DNA from: Crambe crambe
Lineage: Eukaryota > Porifera > Demospongiae > Poecilosclerida > Crambeidae
Direction: 5' to 3'
NCBI GenBank assembly: GCA_963924555.1
Contig: OZ004582.1
Location: forward strand, 7,130,001-7,194,000
DNA: 64,000 bases
This document shows, one piece after another, positions 45,000-63,396 of the stretch. The translations under genes and the position numbers were made by a program. Under the pieces are notes generated by a model. It was not told the DNA's origin, ran no database searches, and was given only the letters and a program-made list of their open reading frames with translations. The number at the start of each line of letters is the position of its first letter. The stretch's first letter is position 1.

Positions 45000-46940
45000 C
45001 ACCAAGAAAAAAACTCACACACATGTATCACTATAGTAGTGCTACGACTGGATTTCCTTTTTGTAAGTGCTTGAAACCCCTGGGATTCCCCCATTACTAC
45101 AGTACTGTTTCCACAGTCTCTTGCTGACAGAGGCACAATTTCTAGAGAGGTGATATTTCACTCCAATTAATACGAATCATTCAAGAGTGATGGAGTTAAT
45201 TACCACTAACGGAGACAATGCCTATCTAGCAGAAAAGCTCAGCAACTTTCTCGATGCTCCTGGATACTCCTATATTTTCAGCAGTGGTGGAGTGAAACTA
45301 ATTGCTTGGTGCTTGGTCCTTGGTGCTACATTTTTACTTTCAATATATTCAAGTTAGTTATTGATATTATTATTGGGACCCTCAATACATTATCATAAAG
45401 GTGGTTTCAATAGAGAGGTGGTCTTATTAGAGATATTATGGTCTCAGAGAAATGGCTTCACTAGAGAGCAATACAGAAGTGTCTTTATATAGAGAGAGAC
45501 GGTGTTATTAGAGAAATGGCCTCATTAGAGAGGTAATATATCTCTCAGAGAAATGGTTTCAATGAAGTGGCTGACAAACTGATTCATTGTGATCTCACTT
45601 CAAGGAGCTAGGATTACACCATGCATACCAAAGTGCTGCAGGTCACACAACCAGATGGCGCCCCCACTGCACTTGACTGCATTCTATAGACAGTCACTAC
45701 CTAGGTATCAAATGCAATGGACCTTGAGGTACATATCATCTGGCCAGTTAGTCAAGCATAAAATATTGAGGTATGACTGTATCTCTATTGGATAGCACAC
45801 CACTGGTTAGCTACCAAATGCAGTCATCATGAAATGTAGTGGAGCTTGAGGTACGTATGACTGCACATCGCCAACTGGCTAGTCAATGAACTGGCCAGAC
45901 CACATTGGCAGTTAATAATTTCATTACATTCACAACAGAGCCACAAAATTTGTAGGAAGAACTACTGGCCATGTTACAACATTCTACAACAATAGTTGGC
46001 CAAATTTAGGGTGCTGGATGTCCAGTCATATACTAAGGGACTTTCTTCTTATGTCCAGGCGTCTCAAGATCACTGCATATTCTACAATGCTATGCAGTCA
46101 GTTTGGTGTCTTCATTATAGAGCCACACTCCATTAAGCATACATCACCCAAAAAAAGAGGAGGCTTGAGAAGCTAACAAAAGAATGTACTTAACCACTAA
46201 TGGAAGAGTCCATTGGTACATAAATTGTAGCAATACTGGAACACTGGGACAATGGAAGCTTTCAATAATACACTCTCTATAGAACAATATGTAAAGCGAA
46301 GTTGACACTTTTTTTGTGCATTCAAGAGGGATTATTAATTCACCCCTGCTGGTAACTCATATGTATGTGAAATGAAGTGCATCATTTCACAGGACACTTA
46401 TGGGTGAGTACGTAGCTCCTTTTAAGGAAAAGTGTAGCAATTCACCCCCAGAAAAAAAAAAAGGCTATCTTTTTTCTGATTAAAGCACTTCTCAATGTGG
46501 GCACTTTCGGGTCAATTAAGTGAATTGATTAACATTGCACTCTTGAAATGAGGAATAATCACAACACTCTGATCTAATCCCGGAAGTGTCTGCAATGATG
46601 AAGGGCCAGGAAATGAGTTTCCTTAACAACTACGTGAGCTGATAGTACATAATCTTAGTAAGTGGCTCACTTTCTATGCAGGCATAAACACAATCTTAAC
46701 CCAGTCCAAAAATAAACATTTTGATGACGATTGATAGATTTTTTATGGACATCTGTCATTTCTGTATGAGAAGCAGCCAGGCACATGACCTGACAAGCTA
46801 GTAACACACAAAATATCATCATTTAACCTAAGCCATCCTCTGTCTGGCTACAGTACTTACTGTTAGTAACTATGGCTGCCACACAAAAGAAACAAAACGT
46901 GTTTAGATAAACTCACTAGCTAGCTGGCAGCTCAGGTCAT
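45000..46940. other. Unannotated stretch with scattered repeats
   Basis: 45390-45560 carries AGAGAGGTGGTCTTATTAGA-type words. 45700-45870 has a doubled CTTGAGGTAC(A/G)TATGA. No gene supported. Confidence 0.45.
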
Positions 46941-46978
46941 AAACAAATACGTTACTTTCTTATTCTATTCACTTACCT

Positions 46979-47260
46979 AACTAACGAGATGGATTCGGAG
47001 ACTTCGATCTTGAGGTCTGATTGGTGAGAGATAGGTTCTTCCCTTGCCTCACCACACAGCAAAGTCAGCTGTAAAATACCGCAGAGCAAACTGACAGACA
47101 AGGAGTAGGACTAGGCACGCACAGGTAGCTGTGAAATCTACTGACAAACTCTGAAGGCAAAACTATCCGATCATCCGATGGATCTAACTGCCTTCACGCA
47201 GATCTGTCTTCTCGGATCAGATAACGGGTTTTGGCACAGCAGTTTCACGTCACCGCCCAC
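46979..47260 (-). promoter_or_regulatory. Possible 5' UTR exon and promoter of the minus-strand disordered-protein gene
   Basis: On the minus strand a less AT-rich stretch ends in a consensus donor, GTTAG|GTAAGTGAATAG, near 46979. It has no long open frame and only very short upstream ATG frames. It could be a non-coding first exon for the next minus-strand coding exon (28433), with an 18.5-kb intron containing the DNA transposon. It could equally be chance or belong to the 3' region of SIAH. Weak evidence. Confidence 0.22.
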
Positions 47261-47541
47261 TTTCTATTTTGGTACGAGGTCGACAAACATAAAGTTTGCT
47301 GTGGGTGGGTATTGGTCGTCAAAGAAAGGAAATTTAAAGTCAAGCGCCCCCTTTGATAACAGCTTCAGCGATGATTATTCAAAATTTTATGTCAGAAGAA
47401 AGAAAAAAATAAAAATAAATTGGAGTACAAAGTTGTATGATAGGTAACTTCATAGCTGGTTCCAATCATAATTCTATCATACACTATTACTCAAACAGGC
47501 ATAAAGATAATCAACATGAGAAGTAAAGAAGGAGCTGCTAC

Positions 47542-47544
<3 letters not shown>

Positions 47545-47622
<78 letters not shown>
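47545..47622. repeat. (GA)n microsatellite just 3' of SIAH stop
   Basis: About 39 GA units ending five bases before the SIAH stop codon (47628-47630), so it lies in the SIAH 3' UTR. Confidence 0.9.
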
Positions 47623-47624
<2 letters not shown>

Positions 47625-47627
47625 GAT

Positions 47628-50172
47628 CTAAAAATATGATTTCATGATAGTTACATTGATCGGAAGATTCCCATTCTCTGCAAAATACTCGGCCATTGTG
47701 GTCTCAAAGATAAGGCAGTTAGTGCTAGCAATAACACTGGCAATTCCCTCATGAATGCTCCTCGGTTTGGCCTCCCAAGTTAATTTTCTGTCTCTACCCA
47801 CGAGCTCCAGCTTATACCTGCAAAAGTGAATGCGAAAATTACTTAAATGCCTTACAATGCGAACACTATTAGGATGAGGAAAAAAAAAGTCCGCATTAGA
47901 GATGTGTCCTCACTCTATTTCTATACAGTTATAATTAAATTAAATGAGACAATTCCTTTAATTAGAACACCTAATGAGACCATTATTATATAAATGAGTC
48001 AGCAAATACCGAGACCCAAAATAAGGCCTATAGGTAACTTGCTTCTTGGAACTCGGATATCAAAGAATTCCTTAGAATATCAATTTGGCCTGAGCAATGG
48101 CACAACAGATGCTGACGCTAATCACTGCTACATGGGGTTAAATAAGTCTGACGAGTGGATAAACAGTGCAAACAATCCAAATGTGTGAAATATTGACTAC
48201 TAAAGTGAAACCCTTAAAATAATGGACACAATTGGGACCCATCCTTTCGTCCTTTGTGAGAGCTGAAGTTGTCCTTTTGTGTGGAGGTGATTTTGTATAG
48301 AGTAACATTATACAAAAGTTTAGACTGTCCTTTGTTGAGGCTTGTCCTCTTTCAGACACCTTTCAGAGTGCACTTTATTGGAGCTTCGATTAGAGAGATA
48401 TAACAGTTTACCGTTGTTCAGTACTATTGTGTTTATGATATTGTCTACCCTTTACCATACCACTAGGCAGACTAAACGTATGATGTCATGGTTATTATTT
48501 CAAGACAACATTGAAACCAATTACTACTTCATATACAACAAATACTTGTCTAGTCTTCAATTACTTCAAAATTTCATAAACAACAACGAAAAACAACTCC
48601 AAGCCATTGGCCACTACGAATATTTTTTTATGGGCAGTTGTAGAAATATAGAGTTGATCATTACAAATTTCAAGCACGCATTAAAAGGAATTTGCTCATC
48701 CAACCTAATTAGACTGACACCCAGTCTATCATAGTAGACATTGCTACATATAACAGTATACTGTCTTCAATCCAGTGGAACCTCTTATACTTATACTGTG
48801 AATATTTTGCTATTTTCCTCAATAGAGAGGTTTCCACTCTATTAGCAGTATGGTTTGGTTCCTTGAAAAATGTCACCAATAGGGAGGTGTTTGTTTGTTT
48901 CGTTTTGTATTGCGTCCTGAATATAGTTCTCTATGAGAGGTCCCACTGCTAAGCATCTCAGTAAAAAATACACTGAAATCTCTCAAAACGGATACCTTCA
49001 GGACCAATAGCTTGTTTTAGAGGTGAACTAAACTAGCACACTCTGAATTGCAACAGGTGTCCTCATCATTGAAAGAGAATTCTTTACATTTCAGAAAGTC
49101 CACTTATATCAAATGTTACTGACACAAAACACGTCGTAATAATATCTGTAAACTCAAGGGGAGGACCCTTTAAAATGGAACTATAATGATTTCATTTTCA
49201 CCATTGCATTACGTACTGTATCATGACTCATACACTACAATATCTTATTTCATAACATTCTTAGTGAACTCTCTCATTTTTCAAGGAACCAAACCATACT
49301 GCTAATACAAACCTCTAAAGAGAATAGATGGTCCCAAAGTGAAATGTATATGAGCTACTACCCATAAGTAACTACGTAACAGTGGAACTTTTCTTAATGA
49401 ACTCTCTATATATTCAGGACCACGGGTCACAAATACTCTATTAGGAACATGGTGGAGTGGACATAATAGGGAGGTGGTCTGGTTGAAAAATAGAGAGGTG
49501 GGATGTTGAAACAGCCAGTTATAGAAAGGTTGAAATAGCCAGAGGTGGTCTCTTTAGGGAGGTTGAAATAGCCAGTTAATAATAGAGAGGTGGTCTCTTT
49601 AGGGAGGTCGAGATAGCCAGTTAATAATAGAGAGGTGGTCTCTTTAGGGAGGTCGATAGCCAGTTAATAATAGAGAGGTGGTCTCTTTAGGGAGGTTGAA
49701 ATAGCCAGTTAATAATAGAGAGGTGGTCTCTTTAGGGAGGTTGAAATAGCCAGTTAATAATAGAGGTGGTCTCTTTAGGGAGGTTGAAATAGCCAGTTAA
49801 TAATAGAGGTGGTCTCTTTAGGGAGGTTGAAATAGCCAGTTAATAATAGAGGTGGTCTCTTTAGGGAGGTTGAAATAGCCAGTTAATAATAGAGGTGGTC
49901 TCTTTAGGGAGGTTGAAATAGCCAGTTAATAATAGAGAGGTGGTCTCTTTAGATAGCTACTACAGGTAGGTTTCACTGTACAAGTACATACATGTACCAG
50001 TGAATCACAACCTCATTAAAACATACAATGTCATGCATGTACTTGTAGGATACCTTTCAGTTAATGGTAATGTACAATAAATTGATGTACATGTAGGATA
50101 GTGGTGCCTGGTACAGAGTGTGTTGTGTCATCATGTAGGTAGGATCAAGACACTCATGAAATAGTACTACTA

Positions 50173-50261
<89 letters not shown>

Positions 50262-51071
50262 CCTCCCTTCTTCTCTCTCTCTCTCTGGCAATGGCTTGTA
50301 TAATGTGGCAAAATAATTATAGACAGTGGTGGACTCCCTGAGATTTAATACTCACTCACTCACCGGAATTCTTCGGCATCCTTAGCAGCACCAATGAGCT
50401 GGACAACGGCAAAGAACTGCTGGTGTCCCTCGTGCCTTTCCTGTTTCTCCAAGACGAGAATGAAGTACTTGTCGAAACAACACTGCATCATCACCCAATC
50501 AACAGCCCCGGGTAAGTTAATATCCGTTGCTAGGAACACAATGTCCTCGCCAACAAGAGTGGTGATGGTTTTATGGGCTGAAAGGAGATGATCTAACACC
50601 AAATCGAGATTTCCCCCCTGCCATGTACAAGTCGTGCCCGGGCACGGGCAGGAATAGGGACGAAACGGACATTGCTCTTCGTGCAACCTCTTCGTCGAAT
50701 GGTGCATCTTTTCGTGACAACCAGACGCCACGTACTTGCATGGAAATTGGACACTATCGGCCACTTTTTCCATGGCGAGGTTACGGACGCCTCCCAAGGG
50801 ACCACGACAACTCGGGCAGCATTGGACCTTTTGTTTGCATGGAGTACAAATGATATGTCCAGAGTCACACTGATAGATGATCGGAGGGAGTGCGTAGTCG
50901 AAGCACACCGGACACTCGAATAATACTGCTAGATCGGTCTGTGGGGTAGCCCCCATGATCACTGGGTTAATCATTGGTCTAATAGACGTTGGCAGGAGTT
51001 GCTGTTGTTGTTGTGGTGGTGGTGGTGGTGGTTGTTGTTGGTCTTGAGATGAAGCTTGCTGTTGCTGCTGC

Positions 51072-51107
<36 letters not shown>

Positions 51108-51220
51108 ATCTGGTGAGATGATGAGGAGTCCTGACGAGGAATATGCTGGCTGAAAGGGATGCTAGCACTACTGGACCAAGAATCATTGGAGCTCATATCT
51201 TTGCTTTTCTGAGTTTGCAT
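47628..51220 (-). CDS. siah1: SIAH-type RING E3 ubiquitin ligase
   Basis: Two exons: 51220-50364 (286 codons, donor GTGAGTGAG) and 47817-47628 (after CAG acceptor, stop TAG). The split Arg codon CG|G joins AEEF-R-YKLEL as in animal SIAH. Product 348 residues. Residues 39-74 are almost pure polyQ with a proline run. The RING (about 103-138: [20 protein letters not shown]) binds E2. Two SIAH zinc fingers follow ([10 protein letters not shown]...[17 protein letters not shown]...H..SAHK). The C-terminal substrate-binding domain runs into exon 2 ([24 protein letters not shown]). SIAH proteins are cytosolic/nuclear dimers that ubiquitinate substrates for proteasomal decay. The 70-residue polyQ N-terminus is longer than in vertebrate SIAH1 (about 282 residues in total). 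The intron of about 2.5 kb holds a minisatellite. The gene is head-to-head with CPSF6. Confidence 0.96.
47830..49439. other. SIAH intron, proximal part
   Basis: Contains AGGACAACCTC-type repeats (48200-48400) and TTTCCTCAATAGAGAGGTTT-type repeats (48780-48970, also 27530-27610). The 130-codon frame at 48342-48734 has no recognisable product and lies opposite to SIAH. Confidence 0.5.
49440..49970. repeat. ~45-bp minisatellite in SIAH intron
   Basis: About ten copies of a unit containing AGAGGTGGTCTCTTTAGGGA, GGTTGAAATAGCCAG and TTAATAAT, period about 42-48 bp, very homogeneous. The AGAGGTGGTCTC core also appears in dispersed repeats near 40530-40690, 43050-43240 and 45390-45560. Confidence 0.88.
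50176..50286. repeat. (CT)n microsatellite in SIAH intron
   Basis: Long CT tract 50176-50258, then CCTCCCTTCTT and a second CT run to 50286, 78 bp from the SIAH exon-1 donor. Confidence 0.9.
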
Positions 51221-51735
51221 GGCAATTTCTTCCTTCCTTTTTGTGTACGTGTCTCAACAAATCCAGGAGTGAAGAATCGAAATGGGTTGAACTCAAAATT
51301 CAAGATTTCTCGGGCTACCAGACCCTTCTTTATCACCTGATAAGTTTCTTGGTTGATAGCTATTTCAAAGCACCTCAGTAGCACACTTGAGTCACAAAAT
51401 CTTCACTTCAGTAATATAGCTACCACCGGATCAAAGTTTACTGTCATAGGCACACCTTTTAATAAATGGCTCCTTTGCTCAAGAAGTGGGGACGGAATCT
51501 AGATAGGCTGCTTCGTATCGCTTAACATGGTATTGACCGTGAAGGATAGGAAGGACACGTCAACAAGTTCCTCATGTACATGTATGTAGACGACACAGTA
51601 CAATCGACCACGTCAGCCTTTTTTATACCACGCCCATGAAATTCACATGACCAAAGCCCATCCTCTTAATCCAATACGCATGAGCCTTTTAATCACGTGA
51701 TGATCATGTGAGCATCACTTATTGCACCAATCAAG
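51221..51735. promoter_or_regulatory. Putative bidirectional promoter between SIAH and CPSF6
   Basis: Only 515 bp separate the divergent start codons of SIAH (51220, minus) and CPSF6 (51736, plus). No TATA box is obvious next to either ATG. The space must hold both 5' UTRs and both promoters unless a start is spliced from elsewhere. Confidence 0.55.
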
Positions 51736-58512
<6,777 letters not shown>

Positions 58513-59579
58513 AATAATATCTATTATTGACAGTCATTCAACACTTGCAAAATCATAATTAAATTTTAGCTACCAGTAGTGCGGTAGTTTTTGTATTATG
58601 CCAATGGAGAGACAATACTGTAGAATCAATTATACTATTCTGCATTGTTCTTATCCACAATAAGTTACATGTAATTATTTCTGTTATAATAACTATAGTT
58701 CCAAAAGAAGTACAATAGTGCGCATGGCCTTGAGTTCCATAATTCCTTTTCTGCATTATTGAATATCACTGGATGCTCTACATATAGATTTCAGTATGGA
58801 TGCTCTACATTCCAAACTGTAAACATGGTAATTTTCTGGATAATTAGTGATAGCAATTGCACACTGCAATAACGAAATTGTTATTTTAGCAAACCTACTT
58901 AGGTAAGATTAAATCTGTCAAAATGACACTACATATATTTTTGGTGAACATAAAAAAAAACTGCTGAGTTATTTCAACAATGCCTAACAGGTACTTAATT
59001 CTCTTTCTTCTTTTTTTAAACATCATTGATTCAAGGAATATCACAGGATGCTCTTACATACCAAACTGTAAATATGTACTAGATAATGCAGCTTATCAAA
59101 GAACAGTTATATCTCTTTGAATGCATAATCATTAAATGCCAGCCAGCTTGACAATGAATTAATCACTGGTAGAATTATAATAAACTCAATGACCAATTGA
59201 TCCATGAATTGTACTGATTATGTGTGACATATTATTGGAACGACATTGTAGGAATGTCTGAAATTATTCTATGCCTGCCAGCTTGATGAAGAACAGTTAT
59301 TTTAATAGCCACTCTTCTTTGAATGAATGACATTGGATTTTGAAGCCATATTCACATATTCATAAGGGCTACTGCGTGACCAATCCATACATTTATTTTA
59401 CAGGTGATGTTTTTCACAAACTAGCTACCACTGTTGTTTTGGGAATTGGGTGCGAATTTAATTTGACTCTTTGATTAGTATAAATGCAAGTGAACTGGCT
59501 AGTCCATGCAATAAGAGCTACACAGCTAGCCTCCCAACATTAACTTACAAGTTATTTCAGGACTTCAGTGACTCAAACA
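58513..59579. other. Intergenic between CPSF6 and the secreted-protein array
   Basis: AT-rich. Contains the CPSF6 3' UTR with no clear AATAAA, a loosely repeated word (CTGGATGCTCTACAT, twice near 58770-58810) and, near the end, the TATA box of the next gene. No other gene seen. Confidence 0.5.
59479..59484 (+). promoter_or_regulatory. TATA box of secreted-protein gene 1
   Basis: TATAAA 101 bp before the ATG at 59580. The intact third copy has TATATAAA 99 bp before its ATG, so spacing is kept between paralogues. Confidence 0.55.
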
Positions 59580-60503
59580 ATGTTTCCACTTGCTTTCTTC
59601 GTTTTAGTGAGTGTTTATCATTGCACTTGTCAGCAGAATTCAGCACTTCCAGCTACAACCACTCCAGCTGTAGTTCGTGGCACAGCATCTGGAGTCTGTC
59701 CTTCTGCTGAAGTGATAGATGCGCAGAGGAATGCTACTAAACAAGAAATCCAAGATCTCCTGCGAAATACTGTGAATCCTGCACTTAATCGAAATCGCAA
59801 TGGTCCTCCATGTTCATGCGGTGGTCCTGGAGAATGGACTAGGATTGGCTTCCTCAACATGACAGACCTCACTCAACAATGTCCCACTAATTGGACACTT
59901 ACAACATCACCAGTCAGAGCTTGTGGTCGATCATCCACTAGTTATCGTACATGTGATTCAGCCTTCTTCCCATCCAATGGTCATTCCTACTCACACATGT
60001 GTGGAAGGATCGTCGGATATCAAAAGGGCACATCAGATGCTTTTTATGCATCAAATTACAGGAATTTTGGCTTGGAGAGTACATACATTGATGGAGTCTC
60101 CCTCACACATGGTGCTGCAGGCTCACGACAGCATATTTGGTCATTCGTATCTGCCAACTATGAAACTGATCCAAATTACAGTCCAAGATGGAATTGTCCT
60201 TGCACCAACAGCAATGTAAACTGGCCATATCAAGTACCTACTTTCGTTGGCAATAATTATTTCTGTGACACTGGAAACCCTGGACCAAAAAGTAGCGGCA
60301 CTGTAGTGTATTCAGATGACCCCCTCTGGGATGGACATGGGTGTGGTCCTACTAGCACTTGCTGTGAGCTCAACAACCCTCCATGGTTCTGTACAACACT
60401 CCCACAACCTACAAGTGATGACATTGAGTTGCGAATTTGTTCTGATGAATTTCGTAACAATGAAGACATGCTAGTGAGTCTCATTGATCTCCACGCAATG
60501 TGA
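59580..60503 (+). CDS. Secreted Cys-rich protein, tandem family copy 1 (intact)
   Basis: 307 residues in one exon. I chose ATG 59580 because the paralogues also begin MFPL; the frame is open a little further upstream without another ATG. A signal peptide is visible (MFPLAFFVLVSVYHCTC|QQ). A Thr/Ala linker follows, then VIDAQRNATKQEIQDLLRN (helical), a Cys-rich core starting PCSCGGPGEW, NMTDLTQQCPTNW, YIDGVSLTHGAAGSRQHIWS, CPCTN, PTFVGNNYFCDTG, DPLWDGHGC, CCELNNPPWFC and a C-terminal DDIELRIC. About 18 cysteines and N-glycosylation sequons (NMT, NWT) suggest an extracellular, disulfide-bonded protein. I recall the DPLWDGxGC/NNPPWFC pattern in uncharacterised sponge and cnidarian proteins. Function unknown; a lectin-like or structural role is only speculation. 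Confidence 0.9.
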   Translation: MFPLAFFVLVSVYHCTCQQNSALPATTTPAVVRGTASGVCPSAEVIDAQRNATKQEIQDLLRNTVNPALNRNRNGPPCSCGGPGEWTRIGFLNMTDLTQQCPTNWTLTTSPVRACGRSSTSYRTCDSAFFPSNGHSYSHMCGRIVGYQKGTSDAFYASNYRNFGLESTYIDGVSLTHGAAGSRQHIWSFVSANYETDPNYSPRWNCPCTNSNVNWPYQVPTFVGNNYFCDTGNPGPKSSGTVVYSDDPLWDGHGCGPTSTCCELNNPPWFCTTLPQPTSDDIELRICSDEFRNNEDMLVSLIDLHAM

Positions 60504-60703
60504 ATGTAGCATGTGAACCCTGTTTGAACTCCTTATACATACATAGCTATGTAGATTATTGACTCCATAATGTTATATGCTATTATGTAAAATTGTTGAG
60601 CTAGCAATAATTTTGATGTCATAATTAGAATTTGACATTCAAAAGTTCACTCTATTCTTGTTTGATTGTTTTTTGTTGTTGTTTTTTTGCAAGAAAAAAG
60701 AAC

Positions 60704-60709
60704 AATAAA
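60704..60709 (+). promoter_or_regulatory. Polyadenylation signal of secreted-protein gene 1
   Basis: AATAAA 200 bp after the stop, following a T-rich stretch. Confidence 0.5.
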
Positions 60710-60729
60710 ACTGCTTTAATATTATTTTT

Positions 60730-61419
60730 TCGCAACATTATTAAATATAGTTACAGCTAACATAACCATGATAGATTTACTTCTATAGAGTTGTATTTTT
60801 TTCCATGACATCGACATTCGTAATATTAGCTGTTTTCCTCCCTCTGGATTATTAATTGAGATGGAATCAACTACAGTATTCATGAGCTTCTTCATCATAA
60901 GGCTTTAGATATAGTTTTCTACACATTAATTATTAAATGAAGCTGAAAAAACATGTGTTTACAATGCTAGGTGTAGTTATATAACTAACATAATCAATGA
61001 TCGGTTTGCTTCATCTATAGAGTTAATGTTAATTTTCACTTTATATTGAAAGCATAATCATCATAACTAGCTAGTTAGCTATGCCACTTCAAAAATCACA
61101 AAAGAAACCACAACTAGCTAGCTATTTGAGATATTCAGGTCAACATGGCAGGTTGATTAATTCCATGAAGTCATGATCGGCTACGTATTGTTATGTGCAC
61201 AACTATGAAAGCATATTAGCTATGTATATAACTTTGAACACTTTGACCCATTAGCTTACACCAATGCTAGAATGCAGAAATTCTTGTTCATGATGTGATA
61301 GACTTGGCTTGAGAAATGCATGTTAATTGATTAATTAGCTATGGCATTCCATGAAGATCATTTCACTTCAGTGTCCTTCTCAACTGCTACATATCAAAAT
61401 TCACAGTATCAATCCTAAA
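60730..61419. other. Intergenic between secreted-protein copies 1 and 2
   Basis: AT-rich. Holds words shared with the next spacer (CCTCCCTCTGGATT, GAGCTTCTTCATCATAAGGC, ATGCCACTTCA, AGCTAGCTA), showing the duplicated unit includes flanking DNA. No further gene seen. Confidence 0.5.
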
Positions 61420-62306
61420 ATGTTTCCTCTAAGTCTTGTTCTCTTCTGATTTTAGTGAGTGCTCATCATTGCGCCTGTGAAGAAAATTCCACGCTTCCAG
61501 CTATAACCACTCCAGCTGTAGTTCATGGAACAGCTTCTGGAGTCTGTCCTTCTGCTGAAGTGATAGATACACAGAGGAATGCTACTAAAAAAGAAATCCA
61601 AGATCTCCTGCGAAATACTGTGAATCCTGCACTTAATTGAAATTGCAATGGTCCTCCATATTCATGTGGTGGTCCTGGAGGATGGACTAGGATTGCCTTT
61701 CTCAATATGACAGACCTCACTCAGCAATGTCCCACTAATTGGAGACTTTTGACATCACCAGTCAGAGCTTGCAGTTAAATATCAGCTGCTGGACATACAT
61801 GTGATTCAGTCTTCTTCCCATCCAATGGTAGCTAATTCCTACTCACTGGAGAAATCATCGGATATCAAAAGGGCTTAGAGGTTCCATACATAGATGGTGT
61901 CTCTCTTACATATGATGCTGCAGGCTTACGACAGCACATTTGGTCATTTCCAGCTTCCCTCTATGAAACTGATCCAAATTATCAGACAGTATGGACTTGT
62001 CCTTGCACCAACATCAATGTAAACTGGCCACATCAAGTACCTTCTTTCATTGGCAATAATTACTTCTGTGACACTGTAAACCCTGGACCAGGATATATCA
62101 CTACTGCAGTGTATTCAGATGACCCCCTCTGGGATGGACAAGGGTGCGGTCCTACTAACACTTGCTGTGAGTTCAACAACCCTCCATGGTTCTGTACAAC
62201 ACTCCCACAAACTACAGATGATGACATTGAATTACGAATCTGTTCTAATAAAGCTCGTGATACAAATGACGACCTAGTGAGTCTCATTGATCTCCACATA
62301 ATGTGA
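61420..62306 (+). pseudogene. Secreted Cys-rich protein, tandem family copy 2 (pseudogene)
   Basis: Aligns throughout with copy 1 (STLPAITTPAVVHGTASG, TTPAVVHGTASGVCPSAEV, NMTDLTQQCPTNW, YIDGVSLTYDAAG, DPLWDGQGCG, NNPPWFCTTL, SLIDLHIM). The signal-peptide region is broken by a frame change and stops soon after the ATG. CGA to TGA-type changes give a stop after VNPALN and another in the Cys-rich core, and about 40 codons around the GRIVGYQ region are deleted or scrambled. The last 65 codons (62109-62306) are still open. This is a recently dead paralogue: most substitutions are shared with copy 3. Confidence 0.85.
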
Positions 62307-63396
62307 TTAGCTATAACGTGAACCTTAATTGTGATTGATAGCTGAAACAGTATAGCTGTTATTGCGTATAACATGTAACCCTTGACATGATGAACGAAGA
62401 CAGATAGCTATCCTCCCTCTGGATTGTAAATTGAGATGTGGAATCAATTACAGAAGTCTACGTGAGCTTCTTCATCATAAGGCTTTAGATATACAATAAT
62501 CTAACTCATAGTCTTTCTACATGTTATTCTTTGTGAGAAAAAATGATGAAGCCAGGGAAAAAACACGTTTTCACAACACTATAGCTAACATGATAGGTAG
62601 AGTTGATGTAGCTATAATGTATATAATTTTCTCTTCATATTCTACGTATTTAATTTGCGTATTATTTTTAGCTAACTATGCCACTTCACAAATATCACAA
62701 AAGAAACCGCAGCTAGCTAGCTACATTATGCCATCCGTGTAGCTATTCAAGATATTCAGGTCAATCTGGTCAATAAATTCAGTGAAGTCTTGAATGATGA
62801 CAATGCAAACATACTGGGTATAGGTACACTACAGAAATAAAGTCATGTGCAATGAATACTTTGATTTATAATATTATGCATAGCTGTAGCTTTAAAATGA
62901 TTACACCAATGCCTGATTATATATATATATTATTAATGTAATTGTCCTATTGGAACAGATTATGTCACTTACATGTATAGCTATAGGGTCAGTTCCCACA
63001 ACACTAGAAATGAATTTTAATAATAAACCTATTCCTGATGATATATCATGTCACTCGTGCATGGATAATAATTGTTAGTTGCATTGTAGCTATTATAGAA
63101 GATAGACTCTAAAGCAGTGGTTATTTGCTAACTAACTAACAAGAATTCTAAATTGATAGAGCATGGCATGAATCATGATGTCTCATGTTATGATGATGAT
63201 GTAATGACTAAGTGTGATGTGATGCTACATACGTACCTACTCACTTGCCTTGAGGAATGCATGAGAATTGATTGATTGATTATGGCACTCAGCTTGCTAT
63301 ATAAATCAATGCAGAATCATCTCACTTCATTGTCTGCCTGTATCAAAATACCGTCAAAATTCTTACTTTTCACAGTATCAAAATATCTATCCTAAA
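62307..63396. other. Intergenic between secreted-protein copies 2 and 3
   Basis: Duplicated flank of the unit followed by unique AT-rich sequence with ATATATAT (62920s) and ATGATGATGATG runs. Ends with the promoter of copy 3. No other gene seen. Confidence 0.45.
63298..63305 (+). promoter_or_regulatory. TATA box of secreted-protein gene 3
   Basis: TATATAAA 99 bp before the ATG at 63397, matching the spacing in copy 1. Confidence 0.5.

Noticed and set aside
48342-48734. 130-codon plus-strand frame in the SIAH intron
   Set aside because: No recognisable domain; its 5' part overlaps a dispersed AGGACAACCTC repeat. Kept only as unannotated intron.
50593-50923. Frames overlapping the SIAH exon on both strands
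   Set aside because: Shadows of the SIAH coding exon.
59568-59579. Four extra N-terminal codons for secreted-protein copy 1
   Set aside because: That extension starts at GTG; the ATG at 59580 matches the MFPL start of both paralogues and gives a clean signal peptide.
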